Positions 9,454 to 17,923 of a stretch of 64,000 nt of DNA are shown here, piece by piece; position 1 is the stretch's first letter, and each line of letters starts with the position of its first letter. The notes beneath the pieces are model-generated. The model saw nothing but the letters and a program-made list of their open reading frames with translations. It did no database searches and had not been told where the DNA came from. A program made the position numbers and the translations under genes. The stretch comes from Burkholderiales bacterium GJ-E10 (GTDB lineage Bacteria > Pseudomonadota > Gammaproteobacteria > Burkholderiales > Burkholderiaceae_F), in NCBI GenBank assembly GCA_000828975.1, contig AP014683.1:2437700-2501699 (forward strand), written 5' to 3'.

Positions 9454-10302
9454 TTACTGCGGCTGCCGCTGCACCGTCCCGGAACCCGTGCCGGTCCGGG
9501 TGACGGTCGCCATGCCGCGGTAGTGCACGTTCCCGGCCCCGGTGACGTCGGCCTTCAGCGTTTCGATCGCCCAGAGCGTCGCACTGCCGCGGCCGGCGAT
9601 CCGCACCGTCACGTTCTGCCCGGCGAGGTCGCCGGCATCGACGCTGCCGCTGCCGTCGATTTCGAAGTTCTGTTCCGGCACCGAGCCGGCGACCGAGATG
9701 CCGCCCGCCCCGGCGAGCCGCACCGACAGTTCCTTGGCGCGGATCTCGTCGAAGCGCGCAGATCCCGCGCCGCGCAATTCGACGCGCAGGCGGTCGCCCT
9801 CGAACTCCGCACAGTTGATGCCCCCCGCACTCATGACGATCGACTCCAGGCGCGGCGCGAACAGCGTGACGCCGATGGGGTGCGCCATGCGGAACGCCGT
9901 GTGCGGCCGGATGCCGATGCGCAGGCTGCCGTCGGCGCCGACGTCGGTGGTGATGAGCGGCACGATGTTGTCGTCGGCGTGCACCGTCACGCCCTCGTTG
10001 CCATCCTGGCGCAGCACGACGTCCACCGGACCCTGGACGACGACCGACCGGATGTCGGGAATCGGGCGCCATTGATTTGCCAGCCGGTCGGACCCTTTGA
10101 CCTGCTCCGCAGGGTCGCCGTACTGCACCCCGCCCGTCTGCACGCGCAACACGCCCGTACCGAGGGAGAAGCGCGACAGCCATGAGCCGGAACCGCCATC
10201 GTTGCCGGAATGGTTGCAACCGCCGAGGAACAATGCGCTCAGCGCAAGCACGAATCCTGTCTTCATCGGGGTCTTCATCGGGGTCTTCATCCGGGTCTTC
10301 AT
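9454..10302 (-). CDS. DUF2807 (head-GIN) lipoprotein with repeated start codons
   Basis: A 282-residue predicted lipoprotein. A signal peptide with a lipobox (LSALFLGGC) is followed by a DUF2807-type beta-solenoid (roughly residues 85-270) with repeating short strands such as VELRGAGSARFDEI and IDGSGSVDAGDL. Function of the family is unknown; some members lie in envelope loci. The N-terminus is MKT repeated four times (MKTRMKTPMKTPMKTGF), giving in-frame ATGs at 10302, 10290, 10278 and 10266. The outermost is chosen because AGGA lies 6 bases upstream of it, inside the palindromic repeat. The innermost already gives a normal signal peptide. Confidence 0.8.
   Translation of the reverse strand: MKTRMKTPMKTPMKTGFVLALSALFLGGCNHSGNDGGSGSWLSRFSLGTGVLRVQTGGVQYGDPAEQVKGSDRLANQWRPIPDIRSVVVQGPVDVVLRQDGNEGVTVHADDNIVPLITTDVGADGSLRIGIRPHTAFRMAHPIGVTLFAPRLESIVMSAGGINCAEFEGDRLRVELRGAGSARFDEIRAKELSVRLAGAGGISVAGSVPEQNFEIDGSGSVDAGDLAGQNVTVRIAGRGSATLWAIETLKADVTGAGNVHYRGMATVTRTGTGSGTVQRQPQ
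10264..10302 (-). repeat. 12-bp tandem repeat duplicating a start codon
   Basis: On the minus strand the unit ATGAAGACCCCG occurs in about three consecutive copies, the first with one base change, followed by a fourth ATGAAGAC. Each unit is 12 bases, so the reading frame is kept and every copy adds an ATG. Replication slippage is the obvious origin. Confidence 0.95.
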
Positions 10303-10311
10303 CGTTTCCTA

Positions 10312-10347
10312 CCCTCACCCTAACCCTCTCCCGCAAGCGGGAGAGGG
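10312..10347 (+). repeat. Dispersed palindromic repeat, copy 1
   Basis: A CCCTCACCCTAA leader followed by a perfect inverted repeat (CCCTCTCCCGC / GCGGGAGAGGG, 10324-10347, two-base spacer). On the minus strand its left side also supplies the AGGA Shine-Dalgarno of the lipoprotein gene, and the stop codon of the upstream membrane-protein gene begins 3 bases beyond it. Copies with the same leader and orientation recur at 32306, 35016, 38447 and 41580. Confidence 0.93.
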
Positions 10348-10349
10348 TA

Positions 10350-11123
10350 CTACTCTGCACCCATGCGCAAGGAACGCTGCAATAGTGTCAGCGTGAACAC
10401 GCACACCCCCAGTTCCACCGCCGCGGCGACCGCCAACGTCAGAAAGAGGTCCAGTACGGTGTGCGGCTCGACGGAGTCGAGCCCGATCGCCACCGGAATC
10501 ATGCCGAGCGCCAGCATCCCCACCCAACGCCAGTTGGCGGCCCAAACGAGCAGGGACGCCGCCAGGGTTCGGGATCCCGACCAGGAGTACAGCACGGCGA
10601 GCGGTTGCACGAAGAGCAAGGGCATGCCGAGCAGGTTGGACACCACGACGAACTCGACCTCCTGTCGCGCCGGCAGCGCGACGTCCGGCGTGGCGCCGCT
10701 CAGGTAGGCGTTGAGCGCGTCGCCGCCCCAGTCGGCCCACCAGACGAACAGCACACCCAGCAGAGGCACCAGGCCGCTCGCCACCAGCAGCAGGATCTTG
10801 TCCGGGGGCAGACGCCAGGGCACGGCCATGTTCGGCAGCGAGGCCTTCCGCCCGAGCCGCACGGCTTCGAGCGCCACGAAAATTCCCGCGTACCCGATCG
10901 CGGCCAGCGCCTCGCGCAGCGGCATGCCGAAGTACGGCAGCGCAGGAAGCAACTGGATGGGGAAGAACACCAGCAGGAAAAGGCCCGTCAGGCGGCTCGG
11001 AGCCTGCCGGAACAGGGCCAGCGATTCGGTCAGGAGGGAACTGGCCTGGTCCAGGCCCACCGGGCGGGGATCGAACCGCCGCGGCATTCCGGCAAAAACG
11101 GATGGCGGGAGCCCCCCGTTCAC
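10350..11123 (-). CDS. Multi-pass membrane protein coupled to pntB, unknown function
   Basis: A 257-residue hydrophobic protein with about six predicted transmembrane segments (for example LTGLFLLVFFPIQLLPALPY, ILLLVASGLVPLLGVLFVWW and a C-terminal LFLTLAVAAAVELGVCVFTL). The N-terminal SLALFRQAPSRLTGLF resembles the start of BPSS1780-type proteobacterial membrane proteins, but I cannot confirm membership. It starts with GTG overlapping the TGA of pntB, which implies translational coupling to the transhydrogenase operon. It ends within 3 bases of palindromic repeat copy 1. Confidence 0.75.
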   Translation of the reverse strand: MNGGLPPSVFAGMPRRFDPRPVGLDQASSLLTESLALFRQAPSRLTGLFLLVFFPIQLLPALPYFGMPLREALAAIGYAGIFVALEAVRLGRKASLPNMAVPWRLPPDKILLLVASGLVPLLGVLFVWWADWGGDALNAYLSGATPDVALPARQEVEFVVVSNLLGMPLLFVQPLAVLYSWSGSRTLAASLLVWAANWRWVGMLALGMIPVAIGLDSVEPHTVLDLFLTLAVAAAVELGVCVFTLTLLQRSLRMGAE

Positions 11124-12556
11124 TCGATCGCCTTCACCATGTCTTCGACCACCTTCTTGGCATCGCCGAACACCATCATGGTCTTGTCCATGTAAAAAAG
11201 CTCATTGTCCAGACCCGCATAGCCCGAGGCCATGCTGCGCTTGTTGACGATGACCTGCCGCGCCTTGTATGCCTCGAGGATCGGCATGCCGGCGATCGGC
11301 GAGCCCGGGTCCTTGGCCGCGGGATTCACGACGTCGTTGGCACCCAGCACGAGGACCACGTCGGTGTCGCTGAAGTCCGGATTGATCTCCTCCATCTCGA
11401 AGACCAGATCGTAGGGGATCTCGGCCTCGGCGAGCAATACGTTCATGTGGCCCGGCATGCGGCCGGCGACGGGATGGATGGCGTAGCGCACGCGCACGCC
11501 CTTGGCGATGAGCTTGTCGGTCAGCTCCTTGAGCGGATGCTGGGCCCGCGCCACCGCCAGGCCGTATCCGGGCACGACGATCACGGACTCGGCGTTGGCC
11601 AGCAGGAACGCGGCATCGTCGGGGGAGCCCGACTTCACCGGCCGCTGGGCCTGCTCGCCGGCCGCCGCCGCGGCCACCGGTTCGGCGCCGAAGCCACCGA
11701 GGATGACGTTGAAGAACGAGCGGTTCATCGCCCGGCACATGATGTACGAGAGGATCGCGCCGCTCGACCCGACCAGACTGCCGGCGATGATCAGCATCGG
11801 GTTGTTGAGCGAAAAGCCGATCCCCGCCGCCGCCCAGCCCGAATAGCTGTTGAGCATCGACACCACCACCGGCATGTCGGCGCCGCCGATCGGAATGATG
11901 ATGAGCACGCCCAGGGCGAAGGCGATCGCCAGCATCAGCAGGAAGGGCCACCATTGCTGGGTCACGACGAAGCCGATGCCCATGCCGATCATCACGCCCG
12001 CCAGGACGAGGTTGAGCAGGTGCTGGCCCGCGAACACCACCGGCGCGCCGCGGAACACCCGGAGTTTGTAGCGCCCCGAGAGCTTGCCGAAGGCGATGAC
12101 GCTGCCCGAAAAGGTGATGGCGCCGATGAACGCGCCGATGAAGAGCTCGATGCTGTTGCCCAGCGGGATCGCACCGCCGTAGGGAGTGTCGCCGAACGCC
12201 CAGGGCTCGGCCTTCACGGCGACGGCGATGCACACCGCCGCCAGGCCGATCATCGAGTGCATGAAGGCGACCATCTCCGGCATCTTGGTCATCTGCACCG
12301 TGCGCGCGATGTAGGCGCCGATGCCGCCGCCCAGCACCAGCCCAACGAGGATCCGCGCAATGCCGGCGCCCGCGGCGCCCGGGTGGAACTGGAGCACGAC
12401 GGCGATGGTGGTCGCCGCCGCGATCGCCATGCCGGTCATGCCGAAGACGTTGCCGCGACGCGCGGTCGACGGATGGGACAAGCCCTTGAGCGCCTGGATG
12501 AAGAACACCGAGGCGACGAGGTACAACAGAACGACGACGTTCATGCTCAATTGCAT
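11120..12556 (-). CDS. pntB: NAD(P) transhydrogenase subunit beta
   Basis: A 478-residue inner-membrane subunit of the proton-translocating transhydrogenase, which uses the proton gradient to reduce NADP+ with NADH. The N-terminal half is a run of about nine membrane helices. The C-terminal ~170 residues form the NADP(H)-binding domain III, with VIVVPGYGLAVARAQHPL, RYAIHPVAGRMPGHMNVLLA and VVLVLGANDVVNPAA visible. It follows pntAB by 13 bases. Confidence 0.95.
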   Translation of the reverse strand: MQLSMNVVVLLYLVASVFFIQALKGLSHPSTARRGNVFGMTGMAIAAATTIAVVLQFHPGAAGAGIARILVGLVLGGGIGAYIARTVQMTKMPEMVAFMHSMIGLAAVCIAVAVKAEPWAFGDTPYGGAIPLGNSIELFIGAFIGAITFSGSVIAFGKLSGRYKLRVFRGAPVVFAGQHLLNLVLAGVMIGMGIGFVVTQQWWPFLLMLAIAFALGVLIIIPIGGADMPVVVSMLNSYSGWAAAGIGFSLNNPMLIIAGSLVGSSGAILSYIMCRAMNRSFFNVILGGFGAEPVAAAAAGEQAQRPVKSGSPDDAAFLLANAESVIVVPGYGLAVARAQHPLKELTDKLIAKGVRVRYAIHPVAGRMPGHMNVLLAEAEIPYDLVFEMEEINPDFSDTDVVLVLGANDVVNPAAKDPGSPIAGMPILEAYKARQVIVNKRSMASGYAGLDNELFYMDKTMMVFGDAKKVVEDMVKAIE

Positions 12557-12569
12557 CGCGGCTCCCGGC

Positions 12570-12896
12570 TTATTGCTTTTTCGCGGATTCGGCGGAACCC
12601 GGCTTGGGATCCTTCTTGCGGAACATCTCGAGCATGCGTCGGGTCACCAGAAAACCCCCGAAGACGTTCACCGACGCCAGCGTCACCGCGGCGATGCCCA
12701 TGCCGCGGCCCAGCGGCGTGGCGGTGAGCGACGCCGCGAGCATCGCGCCGACGATGATGATCGCCGAGATGGCGTTGGTCACCGACATGAGCGGCGTGTG
12801 CAGCGCGGGCGTGACGTTCCAGACGACGTGGTACCCCACGTAGACGGAGAGCACGAAGATGATGAGGTTGATGACCGTGTGATTGACGACTTCCAT
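12570..12896 (-). CDS. pntAB: NAD(P) transhydrogenase subunit alpha, membrane part
   Basis: A 108-residue protein with three to four predicted transmembrane helices ([52 protein letters not shown]). It corresponds to the C-terminal membrane part of E. coli PntA, encoded separately as in many alpha- and betaproteobacteria. The longer open frame upstream to 13154 is intergenic and antisense sequence; [11 protein letters not shown] is the family start. A 130-base gap separates it from pntAA. Confidence 0.93.
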   Translation of the reverse strand: MEVVNHTVINLIIFVLSVYVGYHVVWNVTPALHTPLMSVTNAISAIIIVGAMLAASLTATPLGRGMGIAAVTLASVNVFGGFLVTRRMLEMFRKKDPKPGSAESAKKQ

Positions 12897-12925
12897 GACT
12901 TTTTTCCCGTTCGTTCTCTGGTGCC

Positions 12926-13012
12926 GCCGGCGGATGTCCGGCTCCGCCGGCTGGTTTGGCAACCCGGTTGCGCGGCCCGCTTGCGATCGCGTTGGCAAAC
13001 GCGTTGGCAAAC
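12926..13012. repeat. Hairpin and 12-bp tandem repeat in the pntAA-pntAB gap
   Basis: A 9-bp inverted repeat (GCCGGCGGA 12926-12934, TCCGCCGGC 12943-12951, 8-base loop) is accompanied, closer to the pntAA stop, by two perfect direct copies of GCGTTGGCAAAC (12989-13000, 13001-13012). There is no T-run, so it is not a standard terminator. RNA processing or attenuation between subunits is possible but unproven. Confidence 0.85.
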
Positions 13013-13026
13013 GCGACAGCGCAAGA

Positions 13027-14142
13027 CTATTTGCGGAGGATCTCCCCACCATGGCACAGCAGGCATGCGCGCACGATGTCGTCTTCCTGGTTGATGAAAA
13101 ACTTCCCGTCCTTGTCGAGCACGAGCTTGAGGAAGTCGAGCAGGTTGCGGGCATAGAGCGCGGAGCTGTCCGCGGGCACCAGCGCGGGGAGATTTCCCAA
13201 CCCGATGATGTGGACGTTGTGCCGGACGACCGTCGTTCCCGGCTCGGTCAGCGCGCAATTGCCGCCCTGCTCGGCCGCCATGTCCAGCACCACCGAGCCC
13301 GGCTTCATCGAGCGCACCATGTCCTCGGTCACCAGGACCGGCGCCTTGCGGCCCGGGATGAGCGCGGTGGTGATGACGATGTCGGCCTGCGCGATGCGCT
13401 TGGCGACCTCGGCCTTCTGCCGGTCCAGCCAGCTCTGCGGCATCGGCCGCGCGTAGCCGCCCGTTCCCTTGGCGGCGTCGCGCTCCTCATCGGTCTCGAA
13501 GGGCACGTCGATGAACTTCGCGCCCAGCGATTCGATCTGCTCCTTGACCGCGGGCCGCACGTCGGACGCCTCGATCACCGCACCCAGCCGCTTGGCGGTG
13601 GCGATCGCCTGCAGGCCGGCCACGCCGGCGCCCAGGATCACGACGCGCGCCGCCTTGATCGTCCCGGCCGCGGTCATCAGCATCGGCATCAGCCGCCCGT
13701 AGGTATTGGCCGCAAGCAGCACCGCCTTGTAGCCGGCGATGTTGGCCTGCGACGACAGCACGTCCATGCTTTGCGCACGGGTCGTACGCGGTGCGGCTTC
13801 GAGGGCGAACGCCGTGAGGCCCGCCGCGTTCATCGCCGCGATGCCGTCGGCATCGAACGGTTCGAGCATGCCGGCCAGCACGGTGCCCGGCTTCATTCCG
13901 GCGAGTTCGGCGGCACCCGGCCGCCGCACCGTGAGCACCACCTCGGCCCCGAACGCGTCGGCCGCGGAACCGATGGTCGCGCCGGCAGCGGCGTATGCTT
14001 CGTCGGTCTGGCCGGCAGCGAGGCCGGCGCCCGCCTGGACGACCACGGCGTGTTTCTGCGCAACCAGGCGCTTGACCGTTTCGGCGGTGGCGGCGACGCG
14101 CGTTTCGCCGGGTCTCGTTTCGGTCGGCACACCTATGAGCAT
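13027..14142 (-). CDS. pntAA: NAD(P) transhydrogenase subunit alpha, NAD-binding part
   Basis: A 371-residue soluble subunit, homologous to alanine dehydrogenase, that binds NAD(H) (domain I). The start [17 protein letters not shown] and the Rossmann fingerprint [22 protein letters not shown] (about residues 165-186) are clear, as is the RQ-loop region around [16 protein letters not shown]. First gene of the pnt operon, read leftward, with the divergent mnmA 128 bases away. It ends in TAG at 13027. Confidence 0.94.
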   Translation of the reverse strand: MLIGVPTETRPGETRVAATAETVKRLVAQKHAVVVQAGAGLAAGQTDEAYAAAGATIGSAADAFGAEVVLTVRRPGAAELAGMKPGTVLAGMLEPFDADGIAAMNAAGLTAFALEAAPRTTRAQSMDVLSSQANIAGYKAVLLAANTYGRLMPMLMTAAGTIKAARVVILGAGVAGLQAIATAKRLGAVIEASDVRPAVKEQIESLGAKFIDVPFETDEERDAAKGTGGYARPMPQSWLDRQKAEVAKRIAQADIVITTALIPGRKAPVLVTEDMVRSMKPGSVVLDMAAEQGGNCALTEPGTTVVRHNVHIIGLGNLPALVPADSSALYARNLLDFLKLVLDKDGKFFINQEDDIVRACLLCHGGEILRK

Positions 14143-14270
14143 GGGTTATTCCTATCCGTTTTTCGCCATGAGCGTGGCGCCCGCCCCGCAGCGTTCCCCT
14201 CGCTCCCCCGGAGAAAAGGGAAACGCCTGGCGCCGGGAAGGCGATGAAGAACCGTAGAATTTAACATTTT

Positions 14271-15410
14271 ATGAGCCGAAACCCGAGCCTGGAACCCGTC
14301 GTCGTCGGCCTCTCCGGGGGGGTCGACTCCGCCGTCTCCGCATACCTGCTCAAGGAGCAGGGCTATGCCGTCACCGGCCTGTTCATGAAGAACTGGGAGG
14401 ATGACGATCGCGAGGACGGCAGCGGCGAATACTGTTCCTCCCGCCAGGACTGGATCGACGCGGCTTCCGTCGCGGACGTGCTCGGCATCGAACTCGAGGC
14501 GGTCAACTTCGCCGCGGAATACAAGGAACGCGTGTTTGCCGAGTTCCTGCGCGAATACGCCGCCGGACGGACGCCCAACCCGGACGTGCTGTGCAACTCC
14601 GAGATCAAGTTCAAGGCATTCCTGGACCACGCCCGGCGGCTGGGCGCCCGGCGCATCGCCACCGGCCACTACGCCCGCGTGCGGGAGCGCGCCGGGCGGG
14701 TCGAACTGTTGCGCGGGGTGGACCCGGGCAAGGACCAGAGCTATTTCCTCCACCGGCTGACGCAGGAGCAACTCGCCAGCGCGGTGTTCCCGGTCGGCGG
14801 GCTACCCAAGAGCGAGGTGCGGGCGATCGCCCGGCGCATCGGCCTGCCCAATGCCGCCAAGCGCGACTCGACCGGGATCTGCTTCATCGGCGAGCGGCCG
14901 TTCCGCGAGTTTCTCAATCGCTACCTGCCGACGAAGCCCGGCCCGATCCGCACGCCCGACGGCCGGACCGTGGGCGAGCACATGGGCCTTTCCTTCTATA
15001 CCCTGGGGCAGCGCAAGGGCCTGGGTATCGGTGGCCAGCGCGACGGCAGCGGCGACGCCTGGTTCGTTGCGCGCAAGGACATCGCCGCCAATACGCTGTA
15101 CGTCGTGCAGGGCCACGACCACCCATGGCTGCTCGCCGGCGCGCTCACCGCGACTGAGGCGTCCTGGATCGCAGGCGAACCGCCGGCGGCCCCGCCGGGC
15201 GGCGAGGGGTTGCGGGTGACGGCCAAGACGCGATACCGGCAGGCGGATGCCCCCTGCACGTTCCTGCCGGCACGTCCGCCCGAAGAACCAGGCGGCTTCC
15301 GCCTGCGCTTCGATACGCCGCAATGGGCCGCCACGCCCGGGCAATCGGCTGTGCTCTATGACGGCGAGGTCTGTCTAGGGGGGGGGATCATCGCGGAAAC
15401 CGCGGAATGA
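14271..15410 (+). CDS. mnmA: tRNA 2-thiouridylase
   Basis: A 379-residue tRNA-modifying enzyme that thiolates U34 of tRNAs for Lys, Glu and Gln. The PP-loop [15 protein letters not shown] (about residues 12-25) activates the tRNA with ATP; the catalytic cysteines are seen in [12 protein letters not shown] and [13 protein letters not shown]. The ATG at 14271 lacks a Shine-Dalgarno; a TAGAAT box lies 10 bases upstream, so the transcript may have almost no leader. It is divergent from the pnt operon. Confidence 0.94.
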   Translation: MSRNPSLEPVVVGLSGGVDSAVSAYLLKEQGYAVTGLFMKNWEDDDREDGSGEYCSSRQDWIDAASVADVLGIELEAVNFAAEYKERVFAEFLREYAAGRTPNPDVLCNSEIKFKAFLDHARRLGARRIATGHYARVRERAGRVELLRGVDPGKDQSYFLHRLTQEQLASAVFPVGGLPKSEVRAIARRIGLPNAAKRDSTGICFIGERPFREFLNRYLPTKPGPIRTPDGRTVGEHMGLSFYTLGQRKGLGIGGQRDGSGDAWFVARKDIAANTLYVVQGHDHPWLLAGALTATEASWIAGEPPAAPPGGEGLRVTAKTRYRQADAPCTFLPARPPEEPGGFRLRFDTPQWAATPGQSAVLYDGEVCLGGGIIAETAE

Positions 15411-15441
15411 GCCGCTGTGCGGGCCGAAGTTGCGCCCGCGG

Positions 15442-16140
15442 TCACGCCGCGGAGAGAAGCCGGTAGCGGGCGACCTGCACCGGTGCCGGCGACAGCGACC
15501 GCGCGAGTGCAAGCGCCGCAACGATGCCCGGGGCGATTCCCGCCTCCGAACCGGTTCCCGCCGTGCAAACCTCGACCCGGCGTTCCGGCAGACCGGCAAG
15601 CTGCGCCGCCGCCGCGCGATAGAACGCCACGTCCCAGGTCGGCAACCACAGCCGCAGGTGGCCGTTCCGCCATTGCGCGGCACAGCGCTCGACCAGCTCC
15701 TCGGCCGGTGGCGCCGAACTGGCGGAAGCGGCTCCGAGCAGGCCGGCAAGCCCCTTGCAGGCCAGCGCAGCACCCCGCGCGACGACGGCGATCGCCGGGG
15801 GTGTCTCCACCAGGGCATCCGAAAGCGTTGGGGCGTCCGAGGGCATTGCGGCGATCGCCAGCACCTGGATGATGCCCGCGTGTTGCCGTGCCGCGGCGAG
15901 GTCGGGTTCCGACGGCACCGCGCCCACGACCGAGGCCACGGCGGCATACAGCATGCCGGGGAAGCGCAGCCCGCAACGGGCGCGAAGCGCCCCCGGACTC
16001 ACGATCCGTCCATCCGCGCCATCGCCGCCGCCCCCACTTTCGGGATCCGGACCCTGCCCAGCCTGGCGCGCGCGCCATTCCGCCAACCCGGCCTCGAATA
16101 TCGCAGAACCCGCCGGAGAACCCGATGCTTCCCAATCCAT
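15442..16140 (-). CDS. Hypothetical protein
   Basis: A 232-residue Ala/Leu-rich protein I do not recognise. The C-terminal ~150 residues look like a normal globular alpha/beta domain (IIQVLAIAAMPSDAPTL, IAVVARGAALACKGLAGL, NGHLRLWLPTWDVAFYRAA), with one predicted amphipathic or hydrophobic helix around the GLAGLLGAASAS segment. The first ATG of plausible composition is at 16140; the frame stays open to 16332 but the added residues are Arg/His-rich and look non-coding. It converges on mnmA. It could be a chance frame in GC-rich DNA, but its composition is better than the antisense frames. Confidence 0.5.
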   Translation of the reverse strand: MDWEASGSPAGSAIFEAGLAEWRARQAGQGPDPESGGGGDGADGRIVSPGALRARCGLRFPGMLYAAVASVVGAVPSEPDLAAARQHAGIIQVLAIAAMPSDAPTLSDALVETPPAIAVVARGAALACKGLAGLLGAASASSAPPAEELVERCAAQWRNGHLRLWLPTWDVAFYRAAAAQLAGLPERRVEVCTAGTGSEAGIAPGIVAALALARSLSPAPVQVARYRLLSAA

Positions 16141-16729
16141 TGCCCGCACCTGCCACCGTTGGCGCCGCTGCCGATGATGCCGGGCATGGCGACGCATTGC
16201 CTCCCAATCGGGAAAGATAGTCCTGTCTGCACCTCCGTGCGCGCCCTGCGTTCCCGCATCCCGGTAGGACCTTTCGGATGAGGGAGCGCGGGCGCATTGC
16301 GCTCGCCGATGAGGCGGACTAGGATGATTCAAAGTTCAACTTTGAAATAGCATGATTCCCCGCGATCTCCAACCGCAACTGCTCCGCCTGGCCGCGAGCT
16401 TCCCGGCGGTCCTGCTCACCGGCCCCCGCCAGTCCGGCAAAACGACGCTGGCGCGGGCGGCATTCCCCCATCTGCCCTACGTCTCCCTGGAGAATCCCGA
16501 TACGCGGGAGTTCGCGGCCGCCGACCCGCGGACGTTCCTCGCCCGGCTTCCCGACGGCGCCATCCTGGACGAGATCCAGCGCGTTCCTGCGCTGCTTATA
16601 TGGACGCCTCCCTTGTGTCAAGCGAAGTCTTGAAGTTCTGGTATGGCGGTTCAACTGCGGTCTTATATCCGGCCTGTTCGTGCGGTTCGGATGTAATTCC
16701 GCCGCTGGCCTTGATGGTCATTCGCGAGG

Positions 16730-16794
16730 TCGGATCCCATCTCACCACAGGGCTTTGCGTGAAGCTTGCCCGAGCAGCGCATCGGATTTTCCGA
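16730..16794 (-). ncRNA. Candidate seeker/bridge RNA core of the IS1111-like element
   Basis: Read on the transposase strand, 16794 to 16730 can fold into an outer stem (UCGG with CCGA, then AUCC with GGAU after an AAA bulge), an internal loop, and an inner GGGC/GCCC stem. The 5' side of the internal loop contains TGCGCTGCTC (16781-16772), identical over 10 bases to the left side of the insertion site as it was before insertion (16588-16596 plus the next target base). IS110-family elements are known to use such loops to specify targets, and in IS1111-type elements the RNA lies downstream of the transposase, as here. The 3' side (UGUGGUGAGAUG) matches the right target only weakly. RNA ends are not defined. 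Confidence 0.45.
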
Positions 16795-16897
16795 CCCACG
16801 GTCTGGCCGCTTGCCATCACCTCGTCAACTTCTCTCGCACACTCGTTTTGGCATCTGCCATTGTTTGTTGGTTATTTACCCTTCGGGGAAGCCGTAT

Positions 16898-17923
16898 TCA
16901 GGCCGCCACGGGTGCGCTCGCCTTCCAGCTCGCGTCATAAGCGCGCCCGTGCCGGATTAATGCCCAGGCTGTTCTTGCAGTCTTGTTGGCCCATGCAACC
17001 GCAGCGACGTTCGTCGGTCGGCGCTCCAGGATCTTGGTGAACCATTCGGTGCGACTCTTCGATATTGCCACCGCGTGCGCACCGCTGATGAGCAGCGTGC
17101 GCAGATACGGGTCGCCGCGCTTGGTGATGCCGCCCATGCGAACCTTGCCGCCGGTCCCCTGATGACCCGGGCTCAGCCCCAGGCTGGCGGCAAACTCCCG
17201 CCCGTTGCGCCAGGCCTTGCCATCGCCCAGAACGGCCGCCAGGGCGGTCGCCCCCAAGACACCCACGCCCGGGATCTGGCGCAGCGCCTTGGCCGTCTCT
17301 GAGCTCTTTTGTACGGCGGCAATCTCGCCTTCGGCCACCTCGATGTTGTGCGCGATCTCCTTGAGCGTTCGCTGCAACTCATCGACCAGACGCACCATCA
17401 GCTCCGGCAAGCTCTCGTTAAATTGGGCGCGGCGCTCGGCCAGCACACGCAAGCCCGCATGGCGCCCTTGCGGCAGCACCACCCCGAACTCATACATCAG
17501 TCCCCGGAGCATGTTGACGGTCGCTGTCTGCGTGGTGATCCAATGCGACCTGATCCGGTGCAGCGACTGGATGGCTTGCTGGTCACAGCTCTTGATCGGA
17601 ACGCGCCGGATATCCTCGTGCGAGGCCGCGACCCAGATTGCTCGCGCATCGGCGGCATCATCCTTGTTGCCGCGCACGAACGCACGCACCTGCTTGGCGG
17701 GCAGCAACTCGGGCTCATGACCCATCGCGACAAGACGGCGGGCCCAATGGTGGGCACCCCCACAAGCCTCCATCACGATCCTGGCCGGCTGAAGCTGTGC
17801 GAAGAACTCCGAGAGCTTGGCGCGGCTGAGCTTCTTACGGTGGATCTCCCCGCTGGCGGGATCAACCCAATGAACCTGGAATACATGCTTGGCAAGATCC
17901 ACTGCATAGGTTGTAGCATCCAT
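16898..17923 (-). CDS. IS110-family transposase (DEDD recombinase)
   Basis: A 341-residue transposase. The N-terminal RuvC-like DEDD domain begins MDATTYAVDLAKHVFQVHWV (first Asp at residue 9) with later acidic residues in MEACGGAHHW and NKDDAADARAI. The C-terminal Transposase_20 domain shows LRQIPGVGVLGATALAAVLG and KRGDPYLRTLLISGAHAV. The start ATG at 17923 fits the family; the frame stays open upstream to 19777 only as antisense of the interrupted ATPase. It looks intact, so the element may still be mobile. Confidence 0.95.
   Translation of the reverse strand: MDATTYAVDLAKHVFQVHWVDPASGEIHRKKLSRAKLSEFFAQLQPARIVMEACGGAHHWARRLVAMGHEPELLPAKQVRAFVRGNKDDAADARAIWVAASHEDIRRVPIKSCDQQAIQSLHRIRSHWITTQTATVNMLRGLMYEFGVVLPQGRHAGLRVLAERRAQFNESLPELMVRLVDELQRTLKEIAHNIEVAEGEIAAVQKSSETAKALRQIPGVGVLGATALAAVLGDGKAWRNGREFAASLGLSPGHQGTGGKVRMGGITKRGDPYLRTLLISGAHAVAISKSRTEWFTKILERRPTNVAAVAWANKTARTAWALIRHGRAYDASWKASAPVAA

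Noticed and set aside
12989-13012. 12-bp tandem repeat as a CRISPR-like unit
   Set aside because: Only two adjacent copies with no spacers and no cas genes anywhere in the window.
12570-14142. pntA as a frameshifted single gene
   Set aside because: Separate pntAA and pntAB genes are the normal form in this group; each has its own proper start and stop.
16726-16734. GAGGTCGGA in the IS1111 non-coding region as a right target guide (8 of 9 to the complement of GTAGGAG-side flank)
   Set aside because: It has the wrong strand sense relative to the left guide for a two-sided bridge loop, and it lies outside the internal loop.
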